The notes beneath the pieces were generated by a model. The model saw only the letters and a program-made list of their open reading frames with translations, ran no database searches and was not told the DNA's origin. This document shows, piece after piece, positions 27,002-36,060 of a stretch of DNA of 64,000 bases. The DNA is from Nostoc sp. NMS8 (GTDB lineage: Bacteria > Cyanobacteriota > Cyanobacteriia > Cyanobacteriales > Nostocaceae): contig NZ_JABXKK010000068.1 of NCBI RefSeq assembly GCF_017115045.1, positions 1-64,000 on the forward strand, given 5' to 3'. Numbering within the stretch: the stretch's first letter is position 1; the number at the start of each line of letters is the position of its first letter. The position numbers and the translations under genes are program-made.

Positions 27002-28078
27002 ATGAACTCTGTAATGAACAAAAAGACTTCAAAACGCCTCTCCTTTATTGACCGCTTCCTGACCTTGTGGATTTTTTTGGCAATGGCAATCGGTGTTGGT
27101 ATTGGCTATTTTTTTCCGGGAGTCGAAGCGTTTATCAAGCAGTTTCAAGTAGGAACAACCAATATACCAATTGCCATCGGGTTAATTCTGATGATGTATC
27201 CGCCACTAGCTAAGGTGCGATACGAAGAGTTAGGGGATGTATTTCGCAACGGAAAAATTCTTGGTGTGTCACTACTTCAGAATTGGATTATTGGGCCAAT
27301 TTTGATGTTTTCTCTAGCAGCAATCTTCTTACACGGTTATCCAGAATATATGACTGGATTAATTCTGATTGGATTAGCCCGTTGTATTGCAATGGTAGTT
27401 GTTTGGAGTGATTTAGCACGAGGTAATACAGAGTATACGCCTGGATTGGTTGCCTTCAATAGTATTTTTCAAGTCATCTTTTATAGTCCTTATGCCTGGT
27501 TTTTCATCACTGTGCTACCGCCACTATTTGGTTTAAAAGGCAATGTTGTTAATGTCAGCATTGCCGAGATTGCTAAAAGTGTATTTATCTATCTTGGTAT
27601 TCCTTTTATCGCTGGATTTTTCACTCGTTTCTTTTTAATCAAAGTGAAAAGTAAGCAGTGGTATCACGAGGAATTTGTGCCTAAAATTAGCCCGATCACG
27701 CTGATTACTCTGTTATTTACAATCGTGGTTATGTTCAGCTTGAAAGGCAATTTAATTGTTCAGATACCCTTGGATGTGGTGAAGATTGCAATTCCGCTGA
27801 TCGTCTATTTCTTCATCATGTTTCTGGTCAGCTTTTATATGGCTTGGCGGATTAAGACAGACTATTCTAGAGCCGCCAGTGTAGCGTTTACAGCCGCCGG
27901 GAATAATTTTGAACTAGCGATCGCAGTGGCGATCGCAGTGTTTGGTATTAATTCGGGTGTTGCTTTTGCTGCGGTTGTCGGGCCTCTGGTGGAAGTGCCT
28001 GTGTTGATTGGTCTGGTTAATGTTGCTTTCTGGTTGGAAAAACGTTATTTTACAACACCTGAGTCAAGAACCTTATAA
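27002..28078 (+). CDS. acr3: ACR3-family arsenite efflux transporter
   Basis: A ten-helix plasma-membrane protein of about 358 residues that exports As(III), probably by proton antiport. It shows the ACR3 hallmark in the fourth helix, [12 protein letters not shown], with the essential Cys, followed by D-L-A-R-G. The later [15 protein letters not shown] segment is also typical. Start choice: ATG at 27002 or 27014. A TTG at 26984 gives the longest frame but no better signal. It follows the small lipoprotein frame closely and leads arsI and arsC. Confidence 0.93.
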   Translation: MNSVMNKKTSKRLSFIDRFLTLWIFLAMAIGVGIGYFFPGVEAFIKQFQVGTTNIPIAIGLILMMYPPLAKVRYEELGDVFRNGKILGVSLLQNWIIGPILMFSLAAIFLHGYPEYMTGLILIGLARCIAMVVVWSDLARGNTEYTPGLVAFNSIFQVIFYSPYAWFFITVLPPLFGLKGNVVNVSIAEIAKSVFIYLGIPFIAGFFTRFFLIKVKSKQWYHEEFVPKISPITLITLLFTIVVMFSLKGNLIVQIPLDVVKIAIPLIVYFFIMFLVSFYMAWRIKTDYSRAASVAFTAAGNNFELAIAVAIAVFGINSGVAFAAVVGPLVEVPVLIGLVNVAFWLEKRYFTTPESRTL

Positions 28079-28109
28079 ATATTTGAAAAATCCGACGAGG
28101 AGCAAAATT

Positions 28110-28544
28110 ATGGCACTGCTGAAAACTCATGTGGCTTTGAATGTTACTGATGTTGAGAAGTCTGTAACATTTTATCGGGCAATGTTTGGCTTGGAACCTG
28201 TGAAATATAAGCATGACTATGCCAAATTTGATATTTCTAGCCCAGCGTTAAATCTAACACTAAATTTAGCATCTAGTATTCAGGCTGGTGGTGCATTATC
28301 TCACTTGGGCGTACAAGTTGAAAGTACAGAAGAAGTGCGCTCGGCTATCCAAAGGTTTACGGAGGCAGGATTGGCATTATTTACTGAGGATAATACTGAT
28401 TGCTGCTACGCTTTGCAAGATAAGGTTTGGGTAACAGATCCAGATGGGAATGGCTGGGAAGTCTTTGTGGTGAAGGTGGGAGATACAACGCCAGAACAAA
28501 ATTTGGTGGTGGGACAGGCTGTTAATAAGTCGTGTTGTGGGTAA
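28110..28544 (+). CDS. arsI: ArsI-type C-As lyase (VOC dioxygenase)
   Basis: A 144-residue vicinal-oxygen-chelate protein starting M-A-L-L-K-T-H-V-A-L-N-V. The His is the first Fe(II) ligand, and later ligands lie in S-H-L-G-V-Q-V and G-W-E-V-F. The vicinal Cys pair in D-C-C-Y-A-L-Q-D-K is the organoarsenical-binding mark of ArsI. The enzyme demethylates trivalent methylarsenicals, and a Nostoc homologue has been shown to do so. An extra Cys pair ends the protein (S-C-C-G). A frame extending to 28008 overlaps acr3 and is not the gene start. Confidence 0.9.
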   Translation: MALLKTHVALNVTDVEKSVTFYRAMFGLEPVKYKHDYAKFDISSPALNLTLNLASSIQAGGALSHLGVQVESTEEVRSAIQRFTEAGLALFTEDNTDCCYALQDKVWVTDPDGNGWEVFVVKVGDTTPEQNLVVGQAVNKSCCG

Positions 28545-28591
28545 AGAGAAAACGAACCGCAGAGAACGCAGAGAGTTTGAGAGGAGTATTT

Positions 28592-28987
28592 ATGAAGAAG
28601 GTGATGTTTGTTTGTAAGCATAATTCTCGCCGTTCTCAAATGGCAGAGGGATTTACGCAAATATTAGGAGAAGGTAAAGTTGCTGTTGCTAGTTCAGGTT
28701 TGGCAGCAAGTGAGGTAGATCCCGTCACTGTTGAAGTGATGGCGGAAATTGGTATTGATATTAGCAATCAAACTTCTAAGCCTTTAAGTGATTTCAATGC
28801 TGATGATTATAATACTGTGATTTCATTATGTGGCTGTGGTGTTAATTTACCCGAAGAGTGGGTATTAAGAGAGGTGTTTGAAGATTGGCAACTTGATGAC
28901 CCCGCAGGGCAATCAATTGAAACTTTTCGCCGCGTTCGAGATGAAGTTAAGGAACGAGTTGTAAAGTTAATTGAGAGACTCAATTAA
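28592..28987 (+). CDS. arsC: arsenate reductase (LMW-phosphatase fold)
   Basis: About 131 residues. It begins K-K-V-M-F-V-C-K-H-N-S-R-R-S-Q-M-A, the C-x5-R loop holding the nucleophilic Cys and the anion site. A second redox segment is S-L-C-G-C-G-V-N-L, and D-D-P-A-G supplies the general-acid Asp. The fold is that of low-molecular-weight tyrosine phosphatases. In cyanobacteria such ArsC proteins may use glutathione/glutaredoxin. The ATG at 28592 has a GAGAGGAG ribosome-binding site. The stop codon overlaps that of the convergent kinase gene. Confidence 0.92.
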   Translation: MKKVMFVCKHNSRRSQMAEGFTQILGEGKVAVASSGLAASEVDPVTVEVMAEIGIDISNQTSKPLSDFNADDYNTVISLCGCGVNLPEEWVLREVFEDWQLDDPAGQSIETFRRVRDEVKERVVKLIERLN

Positions 28988-31900
28988 CAATTGCTACGAC
29001 TATAAATTAGGTTAGCGATCGCTCGAAGTAATTTAGCTGGCTCCACAGGCTTGGTGATATGCTGCTCAAATCCGGCGGCAATTACTTGTTGATAATCAGC
29101 CTCACCAGCATAAGCTGTCAGGGCGATCGCAGGAATTTCCCCTCCTTCTTCTATTGACATCGCTCTAATTTGACGAATCAGCATATAGCCGTCTACTTCC
29201 GGCATTCCAATGTCGCTTAACAGCAGATTTGGCTGGAACTGAGGCATAATTCCTAGTGCTTCTATCGCCGATGCAGACTGGATTACTACTGCGCCAGATT
29301 GCTTTAAAATAAAAGCAATTAATTCTCGTGTATCACGCTCATCATCTACAAGCAGAACTTTCAACCCATTTAAATCGGGCAAATCATCAGGTTGAGAGAC
29401 AACTTGGTGATTATTTAGATCGATCTCGATCAGCGGTAACATCACTGTAAAGGTTGCTCCCTGTTCTTCACCGAAACTTTCTGCCTTAACTGTGCCGCCA
29501 TGTAACTCGACAATATGACGAACAATAGCTAATCCTAATCCCAGTCCGCCGAATTTTCTGGTGGTTGCGCCATCAGCTTGCCGAAAGTAGTCAAAGACAT
29601 AAGGTAAAAAGTCAGGGCTAATTCCCTTACCTGTATCACGCACTTGAAGTTGAATTTGAGAACCAATAGACTGTAAACTGATTTCTACCTGTCCATCTTG
29701 GGGTGTAAACTTAATCGCATTGGAAAGTAAATTCCAGATAACTTGTTGCAAGCGACCGGAATCACCTGTTACTAAAAATTTGGAGTTGCAACTTTGGGGC
29801 GCTTCCAGCACAATTTCAACTTGGGATTTTAGATTGTCTGGTTGCTGATTAAAATCGATCGATTCTAAATTTTTGTCAGAATTTTCTAATTCCAAATCTA
29901 AAATTGTAAATTGCAAATTAATAGATTTAGCTTCAGCGGCTAGACGTACAGTTTCTATGGCTGCGGCGATCGCAGTTTCCAGATTCACAGGAGCAATATT
30001 CAGACTCAGTTTACCTTGCAGAATGCGAGATACATCCAACAAATCTTCGATTAATTGGGTTTGCAACTTGGCATTGCGCTCAATGGTTTCAAGAGCGCGA
30101 GTAGTGGTTGCTTCATCATACTTTTTCATTTGAAGTAACTTCGACCATCCCAGGATTGGGTTTAGCGGCGTGCGAAGTTCGTGGGAAAGAACTGCCAAAA
30201 ATTCATCTTTGATTCGGTTAGCTTGGATCAATTCTTCTTTCCGTCGCTGTAACGAAGCCATTAACTGAGCGCGTTCCAGAGCAACCGCCACCTGATCGGA
30301 GGTTGCTTGTAATAGAGCAATTTCCCCAGAAGTCAACTGAGTACGGGTGCGACTAGCAAAAGAAAGGACACCAAGCAGCTTTCCCTGAGCAATTAATGGT
30401 TGACCTGCGTAGGCTGTAATTTCTAAAGCACGGAGAATGTGAGCTTTTGGATGGGTAGAGTCCGGCACATTATTGACGACGATTTGATGGCCTTCTTGCA
30501 GCACTAGTCCGCACATCCCCTCATTCAATTCCAGATATTCAATTGCTTGAAATACTTCATCAGTAATACCGTTCCAACCTACTAATCGAAGTCTCTGCTT
30601 GTTTTCGTGTGTATCAATTAGATAGTGAAAGTAAAAATGCAAATCCATCTGCGCCGATAGTTTGCTAAACAAGCTGTTCATGAGATCCAAGGGGCGCTCG
30701 GTTGAAAGCAAATCACTGGTTGTTTCTGAGAGGAGTTTAAGTCTTTCACTGCGCTCTTGTAAGGCTTGTTCTGCAAGCTGACGTTCGCGAAGGGCGCGTT
30801 CGCGTTCGGTGATGTCAATCGCAACTCCTCCTACTAGGCGTTGCCCAGATGCATCGGCGATGGGAAACTTATAGATCAAAAATTCGCCAAGACTGCCATC
30901 TGTGCGTGGAGCAGACTCGATAGTTTGAATAACCTGATTCGTCTCGGCAACTATTCTAATGTTATCGAGGAGGGGTTGAGCAATTTGGATTGGGTAGAGG
31001 TCAAAAATGTTTTTATTAATCGCCTTATTTGTTGCTAAAGTGAATGTCTTCAAATAAGTTGGACTGAGGTAAAGTACACGCCCCTCTGCATTGGTAATCC
31101 AGGCGGCGGCGGGAATATTGTCCATAAAAGCTTGAAATTGCTCTTGACTCTGACTCAGAGCTTTTTTCGCTTGTTTGAGATCGCTAATATCCAGAATGAA
31201 TGCGACTGATTTCTGGCGAGATTCTCCTAAAAGGGAATAGCCAACGACAACCGGGACAATGGAACCATCTTTGCGAATACATTCTTTTTCATAAGGAGTG
31301 CAAGTTCCTTTCGCTGTTGCCTCAGCAATAGCTAATTCGTCTAAATAAAGATACTCAGAGGGGGTGATATCAGCCCACCGTAATTTACCTGCTTGAATAT
31401 CCTCCTGGGTATAACCGACAATTCGCAAAAACTCGTCGTTGGCTTCCGTGATGCTACCATTAACATCACCAAAAATAATACCAACTATATTTGCTTTGAC
31501 AAAACTCCTGAGCCGCTCCTCGCTTTCTTGAATTGCCTTCTCTGCCTGCTTGCGAGGGCTGATATCTGTAGTGCTACCAACTAAGCGTACCGGATTTCCA
31601 TCAGCATCCCGTTGCACCACTATCCCTTGATCCAACACGTAGATGTATTGATTGTTCTGGTGGCGAATTCGATACTCAGCAGTATAGCGATCGCTATTTG
31701 CCAAAGCAACTAACGCCTCCTCTTGTAGGCGTTGCAAATCTTCGGGATGGACAAGTTCACACCACCAATTACCCGTTGGTTGAGCTTCTGCGAGGGAATA
31801 GCCCAAAATTCGGGTTAACCCCTGGGTTCTTTCAACGGTATCCTGTTCTAGATTCCAATCATAGATGAGACAATTGACGGCAGAGGCGGCTAACTCAAAC

Positions 31901-32679
31901 CGCTCGTTAGCTTGCTTTAATGCTATTTCTGCTTGTTTGCGTACACTCAAATCAACAACAAAGCCAGTGATGGTTTCTTGAGTGTCTCCCAATATCACAG
32001 AACCAAGCAGAACCGGAATGCGATCACCATCTTTACGAATGTATTCTTTCTCAAAGGGCTTACATACTCCGGTAGTTTTCAGTTCTGCCACTGAACGCTC
32101 ACTTAAAAGAAGATACTCAGGCGGGGTAATCTCGCGCCAGTTCATTTGATTAGCAAACAAATCTTCTCGCGTATAGCCGATCATATTCAGAAAAGCATCA
32201 TTGGCTTCTACGATCGAGCCGTTATTCATATCAGTTACGACAACCCCAATGATGTTGGATTCTGCCAGTCGGCTAAACCGCATTTCGCTATTTTGCAACA
32301 AGTTTAGGCTTGTCTCTGCTTTGCGTCTAGCAGTTTGTAACTCTGAAGAGAGGGCAGTAATTAAAAAAGATACGAGTGAAAATGTGGTTAGTTGTACTAA
32401 AACTTTCAGGCTGAGGAAATGAAAGGAGTAGACTGGCTCAATCAAAAAATAGAGCGAAATTGCAACAGATAAAGCGATCGCTAATACTCCCAGTCTCATA
32501 CCGCCATACCAGGCGCTCACTGCTACGGCTGCATAAAATAATGTAAATACGCTCGGTTCTAAAACTGGCAGTAACAGTTTTGTCAACAGTAGCGCCGCTA
32601 TGACTGTCAAAATCATCACACCATAAGCTATTAACCGAGAACGCATCATCAAAATTTTTTCAGGTACTTTCACCATCAT
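28984..32679 (-). CDS. hybrid sensor histidine kinase with PAS array, GAF and receiver
   Basis: A 1231-residue membrane kinase. About four hydrophobic segments (10-105) form an N-terminal sensor like DUF4118. Four PAS/PAC units follow (about 130-250, 260-385, 390-510, 515-640), with first and third similar (E-A-N-D-x-F-L-x-x-x-G-Y-T). A GAF domain lies at about 660-810. The HisKA box is F-L-A-V-L-S-H-E-L-R-T-P-L-N-P, and the HATPase has N-A-I-K-F-T, D-T-G-K-G-I and G-L-G-L-G-L-A-I. A receiver ends the protein (V-D-D-E-R-D, phospho-Asp in L-L-S-D-I-G-M-P, K in I-T-K-P). The signal is unknown. A broken XRE gene lies 1 bp upstream; arsC converges with a 4-bp overlap. Confidence 0.93.
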   Translation of the reverse strand: MMVKVPEKILMMRSRLIAYGVMILTVIAALLLTKLLLPVLEPSVFTLFYAAVAVSAWYGGMRLGVLAIALSVAISLYFLIEPVYSFHFLSLKVLVQLTTFSLVSFLITALSSELQTARRKAETSLNLLQNSEMRFSRLAESNIIGVVVTDMNNGSIVEANDAFLNMIGYTREDLFANQMNWREITPPEYLLLSERSVAELKTTGVCKPFEKEYIRKDGDRIPVLLGSVILGDTQETITGFVVDLSVRKQAEIALKQANERFELAASAVNCLIYDWNLEQDTVERTQGLTRILGYSLAEAQPTGNWWCELVHPEDLQRLQEEALVALANSDRYTAEYRIRHQNNQYIYVLDQGIVVQRDADGNPVRLVGSTTDISPRKQAEKAIQESEERLRSFVKANIVGIIFGDVNGSITEANDEFLRIVGYTQEDIQAGKLRWADITPSEYLYLDELAIAEATAKGTCTPYEKECIRKDGSIVPVVVGYSLLGESRQKSVAFILDISDLKQAKKALSQSQEQFQAFMDNIPAAAWITNAEGRVLYLSPTYLKTFTLATNKAINKNIFDLYPIQIAQPLLDNIRIVAETNQVIQTIESAPRTDGSLGEFLIYKFPIADASGQRLVGGVAIDITERERALRERQLAEQALQERSERLKLLSETTSDLLSTERPLDLMNSLFSKLSAQMDLHFYFHYLIDTHENKQRLRLVGWNGITDEVFQAIEYLELNEGMCGLVLQEGHQIVVNNVPDSTHPKAHILRALEITAYAGQPLIAQGKLLGVLSFASRTRTQLTSGEIALLQATSDQVAVALERAQLMASLQRRKEELIQANRIKDEFLAVLSHELRTPLNPILGWSKLLQMKKYDEATTTRALETIERNAKLQTQLIEDLLDVSRILQGKLSLNIAPVNLETAIAAAIETVRLAAEAKSINLQFTILDLELENSDKNLESIDFNQQPDNLKSQVEIVLEAPQSCNSKFLVTGDSGRLQQVIWNLLSNAIKFTPQDGQVEISLQSIGSQIQLQVRDTGKGISPDFLPYVFDYFRQADGATTRKFGGLGLGLAIVRHIVELHGGTVKAESFGEEQGATFTVMLPLIEIDLNNHQVVSQPDDLPDLNGLKVLLVDDERDTRELIAFILKQSGAVVIQSASAIEALGIMPQFQPNLLLSDIGMPEVDGYMLIRQIRAMSIEEGGEIPAIALTAYAGEADYQQVIAAGFEQHITKPVEPAKLLRAIANLIYSRSNC

Positions 32680-32680
32680 C

Positions 32681-32933
32681 TTAAGAGTCCTCCCGTTGCT
32701 CCGCTTTTGGGAGATACTCGTTTATCAGTCTTTTGGGTTCACCCATCTTTTCTAACATTTCTTCAATTAGCTTTAGTGCCATTGGCGAAGGCACTGTAGA
32801 TCCATTTTCCCAACGATTCACTGTTCGCAGGGAAACTCCCAACTTGGCCGCAAACTTTATCTTGAGAGAGATCAAGTTGCTGCCGAAGTTCGCGGATTAA
32901 ATCTGAAATTTTGACTGGCTTTCCTAGTTCCAT
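32681..32933 (-). pseudogene. XRE/Cro-type regulator with internal frameshift
   Basis: Reading from the ATG at 32933 gives M-E-L-G-K-P-V-K-I-S-D-L-I-R-E-L-R-Q-Q-L, then D-L-S-Q-D-K. After an apparent extra base near 32854 the helix-turn-helix continues in another frame: F-A-A-K-L-G-V-S-L-R-T-V-N-R-W-E-N-G, and on to the end. Together the pieces make a normal regulator of about 83 residues of the Cro/C1 type. As given it is broken, either truly inactive, a sequencing slip, or a programmed shift. The stop codon is one base before the kinase start, so the two were one operon. Confidence 0.75.
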
Positions 32934-33448
32934 AGTAGGAAGAGTAGGACAGGTGTCTCGTCATTTGTCTCCAGCTTGAGGAAGAATTTCAAGAATCATC
33001 AGTTGTTATCAATTTCATCTTTTGGTGAAATACCAATATTCAGTTATCAGTGTTCACGGATTACTGTTCACTGTAGAAGCTATATATAAAATAAACATTA
33101 AATTTTGCCTAATAAGCGATTGATAATAGTACTATTTTAAGAAATTTTATTGATAATTTTTAGCGATCGCACACAACCAGAAACTTTGTGATGTGTGATA
33201 TTTTCATGATTTATATCAAAGCTAGTTTTATATATAGGTTATCTATATATAAGTTATAGCTAATACTTTTCGTTTGATGAAATTTTCCAAATCATTGTTA
33301 ATTTTGGCAACTATATCTGAACATAGATTTTAAAATCTGTTGTTAACTTTACTTCTATGGTTAGATGCCAATGACAAAACTAGAAAGCGATAATTCATCC
33401 TTATTGAAGAAGAATTCTGACTCCTGAATTCTGTTCAATAATGAAAAA

Positions 33449-33558
33449 ACTCCAGAAATGTTTGTTACAAATCTGGAGTCATGAAAGATACGCATTTACC
33501 TATACCAAATTTTCACTCTGAGAAAATCCTACGTCATCAGGGTATACACTCAAATGTA
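33449..33558 (+). repeat. hairpin-plus-motif module, copy 1
   Basis: ACTCCAGA (33449-33456) and TCTGGAGT (33472-33479) form a hairpin. About 53 bp later comes GTCATCAGGGTATACACTCA followed by AATGTA (33533-33558). Copy 2, with the same order and spacing, is at 33830-33935. Confidence 0.6.
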
Positions 33559-33675
33559 GGTGAAAGGGGATAGGGAAACTAAGCCGCCTACAAGGGGTGA
33601 GGTTTAAAATCTACCTTCTCGATTGGAGGTAACGCAAAACAGCCTCAGGTTATCTGGGGCTGTTTTGCAAGAGGT
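33559..33675 (+). other. possible small RNA or leader ending in a strong hairpin
   Basis: Downstream of module 1 are a small stem (ACCT..AGGT near 33617-33633) and a near-perfect hairpin, GCAAAACAGCC..GGCTGTTTTGC (about 33638-33668), that could terminate a short transcript. No open frame is seen. The whole 32934-33938 gap lacks any recognisable gene. Confidence 0.3.
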
Positions 33676-33829
33676 GTTTGGCAGAAAGGGTACATCAAAA
33701 ACTGATGCCCTGTGTTAGATATAAATAATTCAGTATGCATCCTTATTCAGCCGCCTTTTGGCATATCAGGATGATTGGAAAAATTTTGTAGGCGCAGCCT
33801 GTCGTAGACATCGCTTTTTCCAAAAAGAA

Positions 33830-33935
33830 ACTCCAGATGCGCTTAAGGCATTCTGGAGCAGTAACAGGTTTCTAACATAAATCAATTTTTACATCTGCGA
33901 TCGCTCAATGTCGTTAGGGTATATACTCAAATGTA
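33830..33935 (+). repeat. hairpin-plus-motif module, copy 2
   Basis: A CTCCAGATGC/GCATTCTGGAG hairpin (33831-33858) is followed about 52 bp later by GTCGTTAGGGTATATACTCA plus AATGTA (33910-33935). That motif ends three bases before the start codon of the VOC gene at 33939. It mirrors copy 1. Confidence 0.6.
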
Positions 33936-33938
33936 TTT

Positions 33939-34337
33939 ATGTCTACCCATCCGCAAATCGAACAGCAAATTACCTTCTTTTCTACCCATAACCTCAATGT
34001 ATCTACAGAATTCTACGAACAAAAGCTAGGTTTTGAGTTATGGCTTGACCAAGGAACCTGTCGAATTTATACTGTTAATGACTCTGCGTACTTGGGAATT
34101 TGTGAAGCCAGCGAAAAATCAACTCCTGCAACCAACAACCAATCAAGTGTCATTTTTACTCTGGTAACACAGCAGGTGGATGAATGGTTTGAATATCTCC
34201 AAGAACGTGGCGTCGATTTTGAAAAGCCGCCTACACTAAACGAAAAGTACAATATTTACCACTGTTTTTTCCGCGATCCTGATGGTTATTTGATTGAAAT
34301 TCAACGTTTCGAGACTAACGACAAGAAAAAGACATAA
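33939..34337 (+). CDS. VOC-family (glyoxalase/bleomycin-resistance-like) protein
   Basis: A 132-residue single VOC module. It begins Q-I-T-F-F-S-T-H-N-L-N-V-S-T-E-F-Y-E-Q-K-L-G-F, the first beta-alpha unit, and closes F-R-D-P-D-G-Y-L-I-E-I-Q-R-F, whose Glu is a usual metal ligand. Members include glyoxalases, fosfomycin or bleomycin resistance proteins and dioxygenases. The substrate cannot be assigned. No Shine-Dalgarno sequence is visible. The ATG directly follows the repeated GGGTATATACTCAAATGTA motif, so the motif may be part of its control region. Confidence 0.8.
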   Translation: MSTHPQIEQQITFFSTHNLNVSTEFYEQKLGFELWLDQGTCRIYTVNDSAYLGICEASEKSTPATNNQSSVIFTLVTQQVDEWFEYLQERGVDFEKPPTLNEKYNIYHCFFRDPDGYLIEIQRFETNDKKKT

Positions 34338-34673
34338 CTTATTTAGTTATGCCTAAGCGTTTAATTTACAGGGCAGGATTTTACAGATTAGAACTTTTAT
34401 GATTTACTGGGGTGCATGATACCGAATAATGCTGTATAGACATCATCAATAAGCATGTACCTGTTCTTCTATAAATTTATCAAGGTAGGATGCGGGATTT
34501 ATGCAGCCACTAGAAAAGCTTTACATTTATTTACAATTACTGCAAAACCGTGGGCCTCACTCTTGACTTTTATAAAATGTACACCTAATTACTGATAAAA
34601 ATTCTTCGCGTCAGTCCTAATGATAGGTATTTAACCGGACTTGATATTGTATAACAGAAGCTAGGATACAATC

Positions 34674-34849
34674 GGGAGCATCTCAGTGAAAGCAAATATA
34701 TCTGGCGATTAAAAATTGCGGCTACATAAACTTCGTCCGCCTGCGCGGACTCAATAAATTGGAAACCCACGGAGGTGGGTTTTGTCTGTATAGCCAAGAA
34801 TTCTATTCGTCAAGGCTAGATATATTTTTACGAAAGTGAGATGCTCCCA
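34674..34849. mobile_element. MITE-like element with terminal inverted repeats
   Basis: The left end GGGAGCATCTCA (34674-34685) matches the right end TGAGATGCTCCC (34837-34848) in inverse. Inner arms also pair (AAATATATCT and AGATATATTT). The element is flanked by ATACAATC at 34666-34673 and 34850-34857, a likely 8-bp target duplication. The interior (GTCCGCC..GCGGAC and AACCCAC..GTGGGTT palindromes) also occurs in the element near 38401-38540. It has no coding capacity. It occupies part of the 34338-35000 gap, where no gene was seen. Confidence 0.75.
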
Positions 34850-35000
34850 ATACAATCATTGTCGCGAGGATATAATGCTTATTGAACAAAATTATTTTCA
34901 AAATAGCTTCCTTGCCAGTTGTGCTATTTCTATAGTTATTACTTTTAACCTCTATGATATTTAATGTATTCGGTTTACTAAATATTTTTCCGGCAAATGC

Positions 35001-35906
35001 ATGAAAGCCAAAACACTCACATGGCTAGGCAAAGTACTACAACTTAAGGGTTCGGTAATGAAAGCAATTTACAGACATATCTTATGGTGTGGAGCTTTTG
35101 GATTTTTGATTTCTCTACTTTACCATTTTGACAAACCTGTATCCCAACCTATTTTAGGAACTGTGATTCCTAGTATTGTTTTAGGGTTGTTACTTGTCTT
35201 TCGTACCAATACTGCTTATGAGCGATTTTGGGAAGGGAGAAAATGTTGGGGTTCTATAGTAAATAACGTCCGAAATCTAGCGCGACAAATTTGGGTATCA
35301 GTTGATGAAATTTCACCAGAAGATAAAGAAAATAAAATTACAGCATTAAACTTATTGGCAGCTTTTGCTGTAACAACTAAATTACATTTGCGTGGAGAAA
35401 CAGTTAATAGCGAGTTAGAAGACTTAATGCCATCTACTAAGTACAGAAAACTGAAGATTATGAATAATCCCCCCATAGAGGTTGCCTTTTGGATAGGAGA
35501 TTATTTACAACAACAGTACAATCGTAATTGCCTTAACAGTTACCAGCTAACATCTATGCAAGAATTATTAAATAATCTGGTAGATAATTTAGGTGCTTGC
35601 GAACGCATTTTGAAAACACCCATGCCCCTTGCTTATGCTATTCATTTGAAGCAATTACTGATACTATATTGCTTTTTGCTACCATTTCAAATAGTAGAAA
35701 GTCTCGGTTGGTGGACAGGTTTAATTTCCGCCTTAGTTGGTTTTACAGTATTTGGCATTGAAGCCATCGGCTTAGAGATAGAAAACCCCTTTGGCTATGA
35801 TGCTAATGATTTACCATTAGATGCAATTTGCGAGACAATGAAACGCAATATTGATGATTTAATTACTTTGACTCCAAATACGCGATCGCATACAGAAAAT
35901 ATCTGA
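35001..35906 (+). CDS. bestrophin-like (UPF0187) membrane channel
   Basis: A 301-residue membrane protein of the bacterial bestrophin/YneE group. Typical features: W-L-G-K-V-L-Q-L-K-G-S-V at the start, F-R-T-N-T-A-Y-E-R-F-W-E-G-R-K-C-W-G near residues 70-87, and I-E-N-P-F-G-Y-D-A-N-D-L-P-L-D near the end. Eukaryotic bestrophins are calcium-activated chloride channels, while some bacterial ones pass cations. In phototrophs bestrophins influence thylakoid ion balance, which is only a possibility here. The N-terminal family match supports the ATG at 35001 over the internal one at 35058. Confidence 0.87.
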   Translation: MKAKTLTWLGKVLQLKGSVMKAIYRHILWCGAFGFLISLLYHFDKPVSQPILGTVIPSIVLGLLLVFRTNTAYERFWEGRKCWGSIVNNVRNLARQIWVSVDEISPEDKENKITALNLLAAFAVTTKLHLRGETVNSELEDLMPSTKYRKLKIMNNPPIEVAFWIGDYLQQQYNRNCLNSYQLTSMQELLNNLVDNLGACERILKTPMPLAYAIHLKQLLILYCFLLPFQIVESLGWWTGLISALVGFTVFGIEAIGLEIENPFGYDANDLPLDAICETMKRNIDDLITLTPNTRSHTENI

Positions 35907-36060
35907 TTAAAAGATATTAGAAATTATTGTAGTATTGAAAATCTTCTTGAACAAACTGTCCATATAGTCTTCAGTCTTTGCTCAATACTTATGTCAAGTT
36001 GAAATAGGTGGATATTATTGGACAACCTTATCTGAGTTTCATACAGCACTTGGGAGGTGA

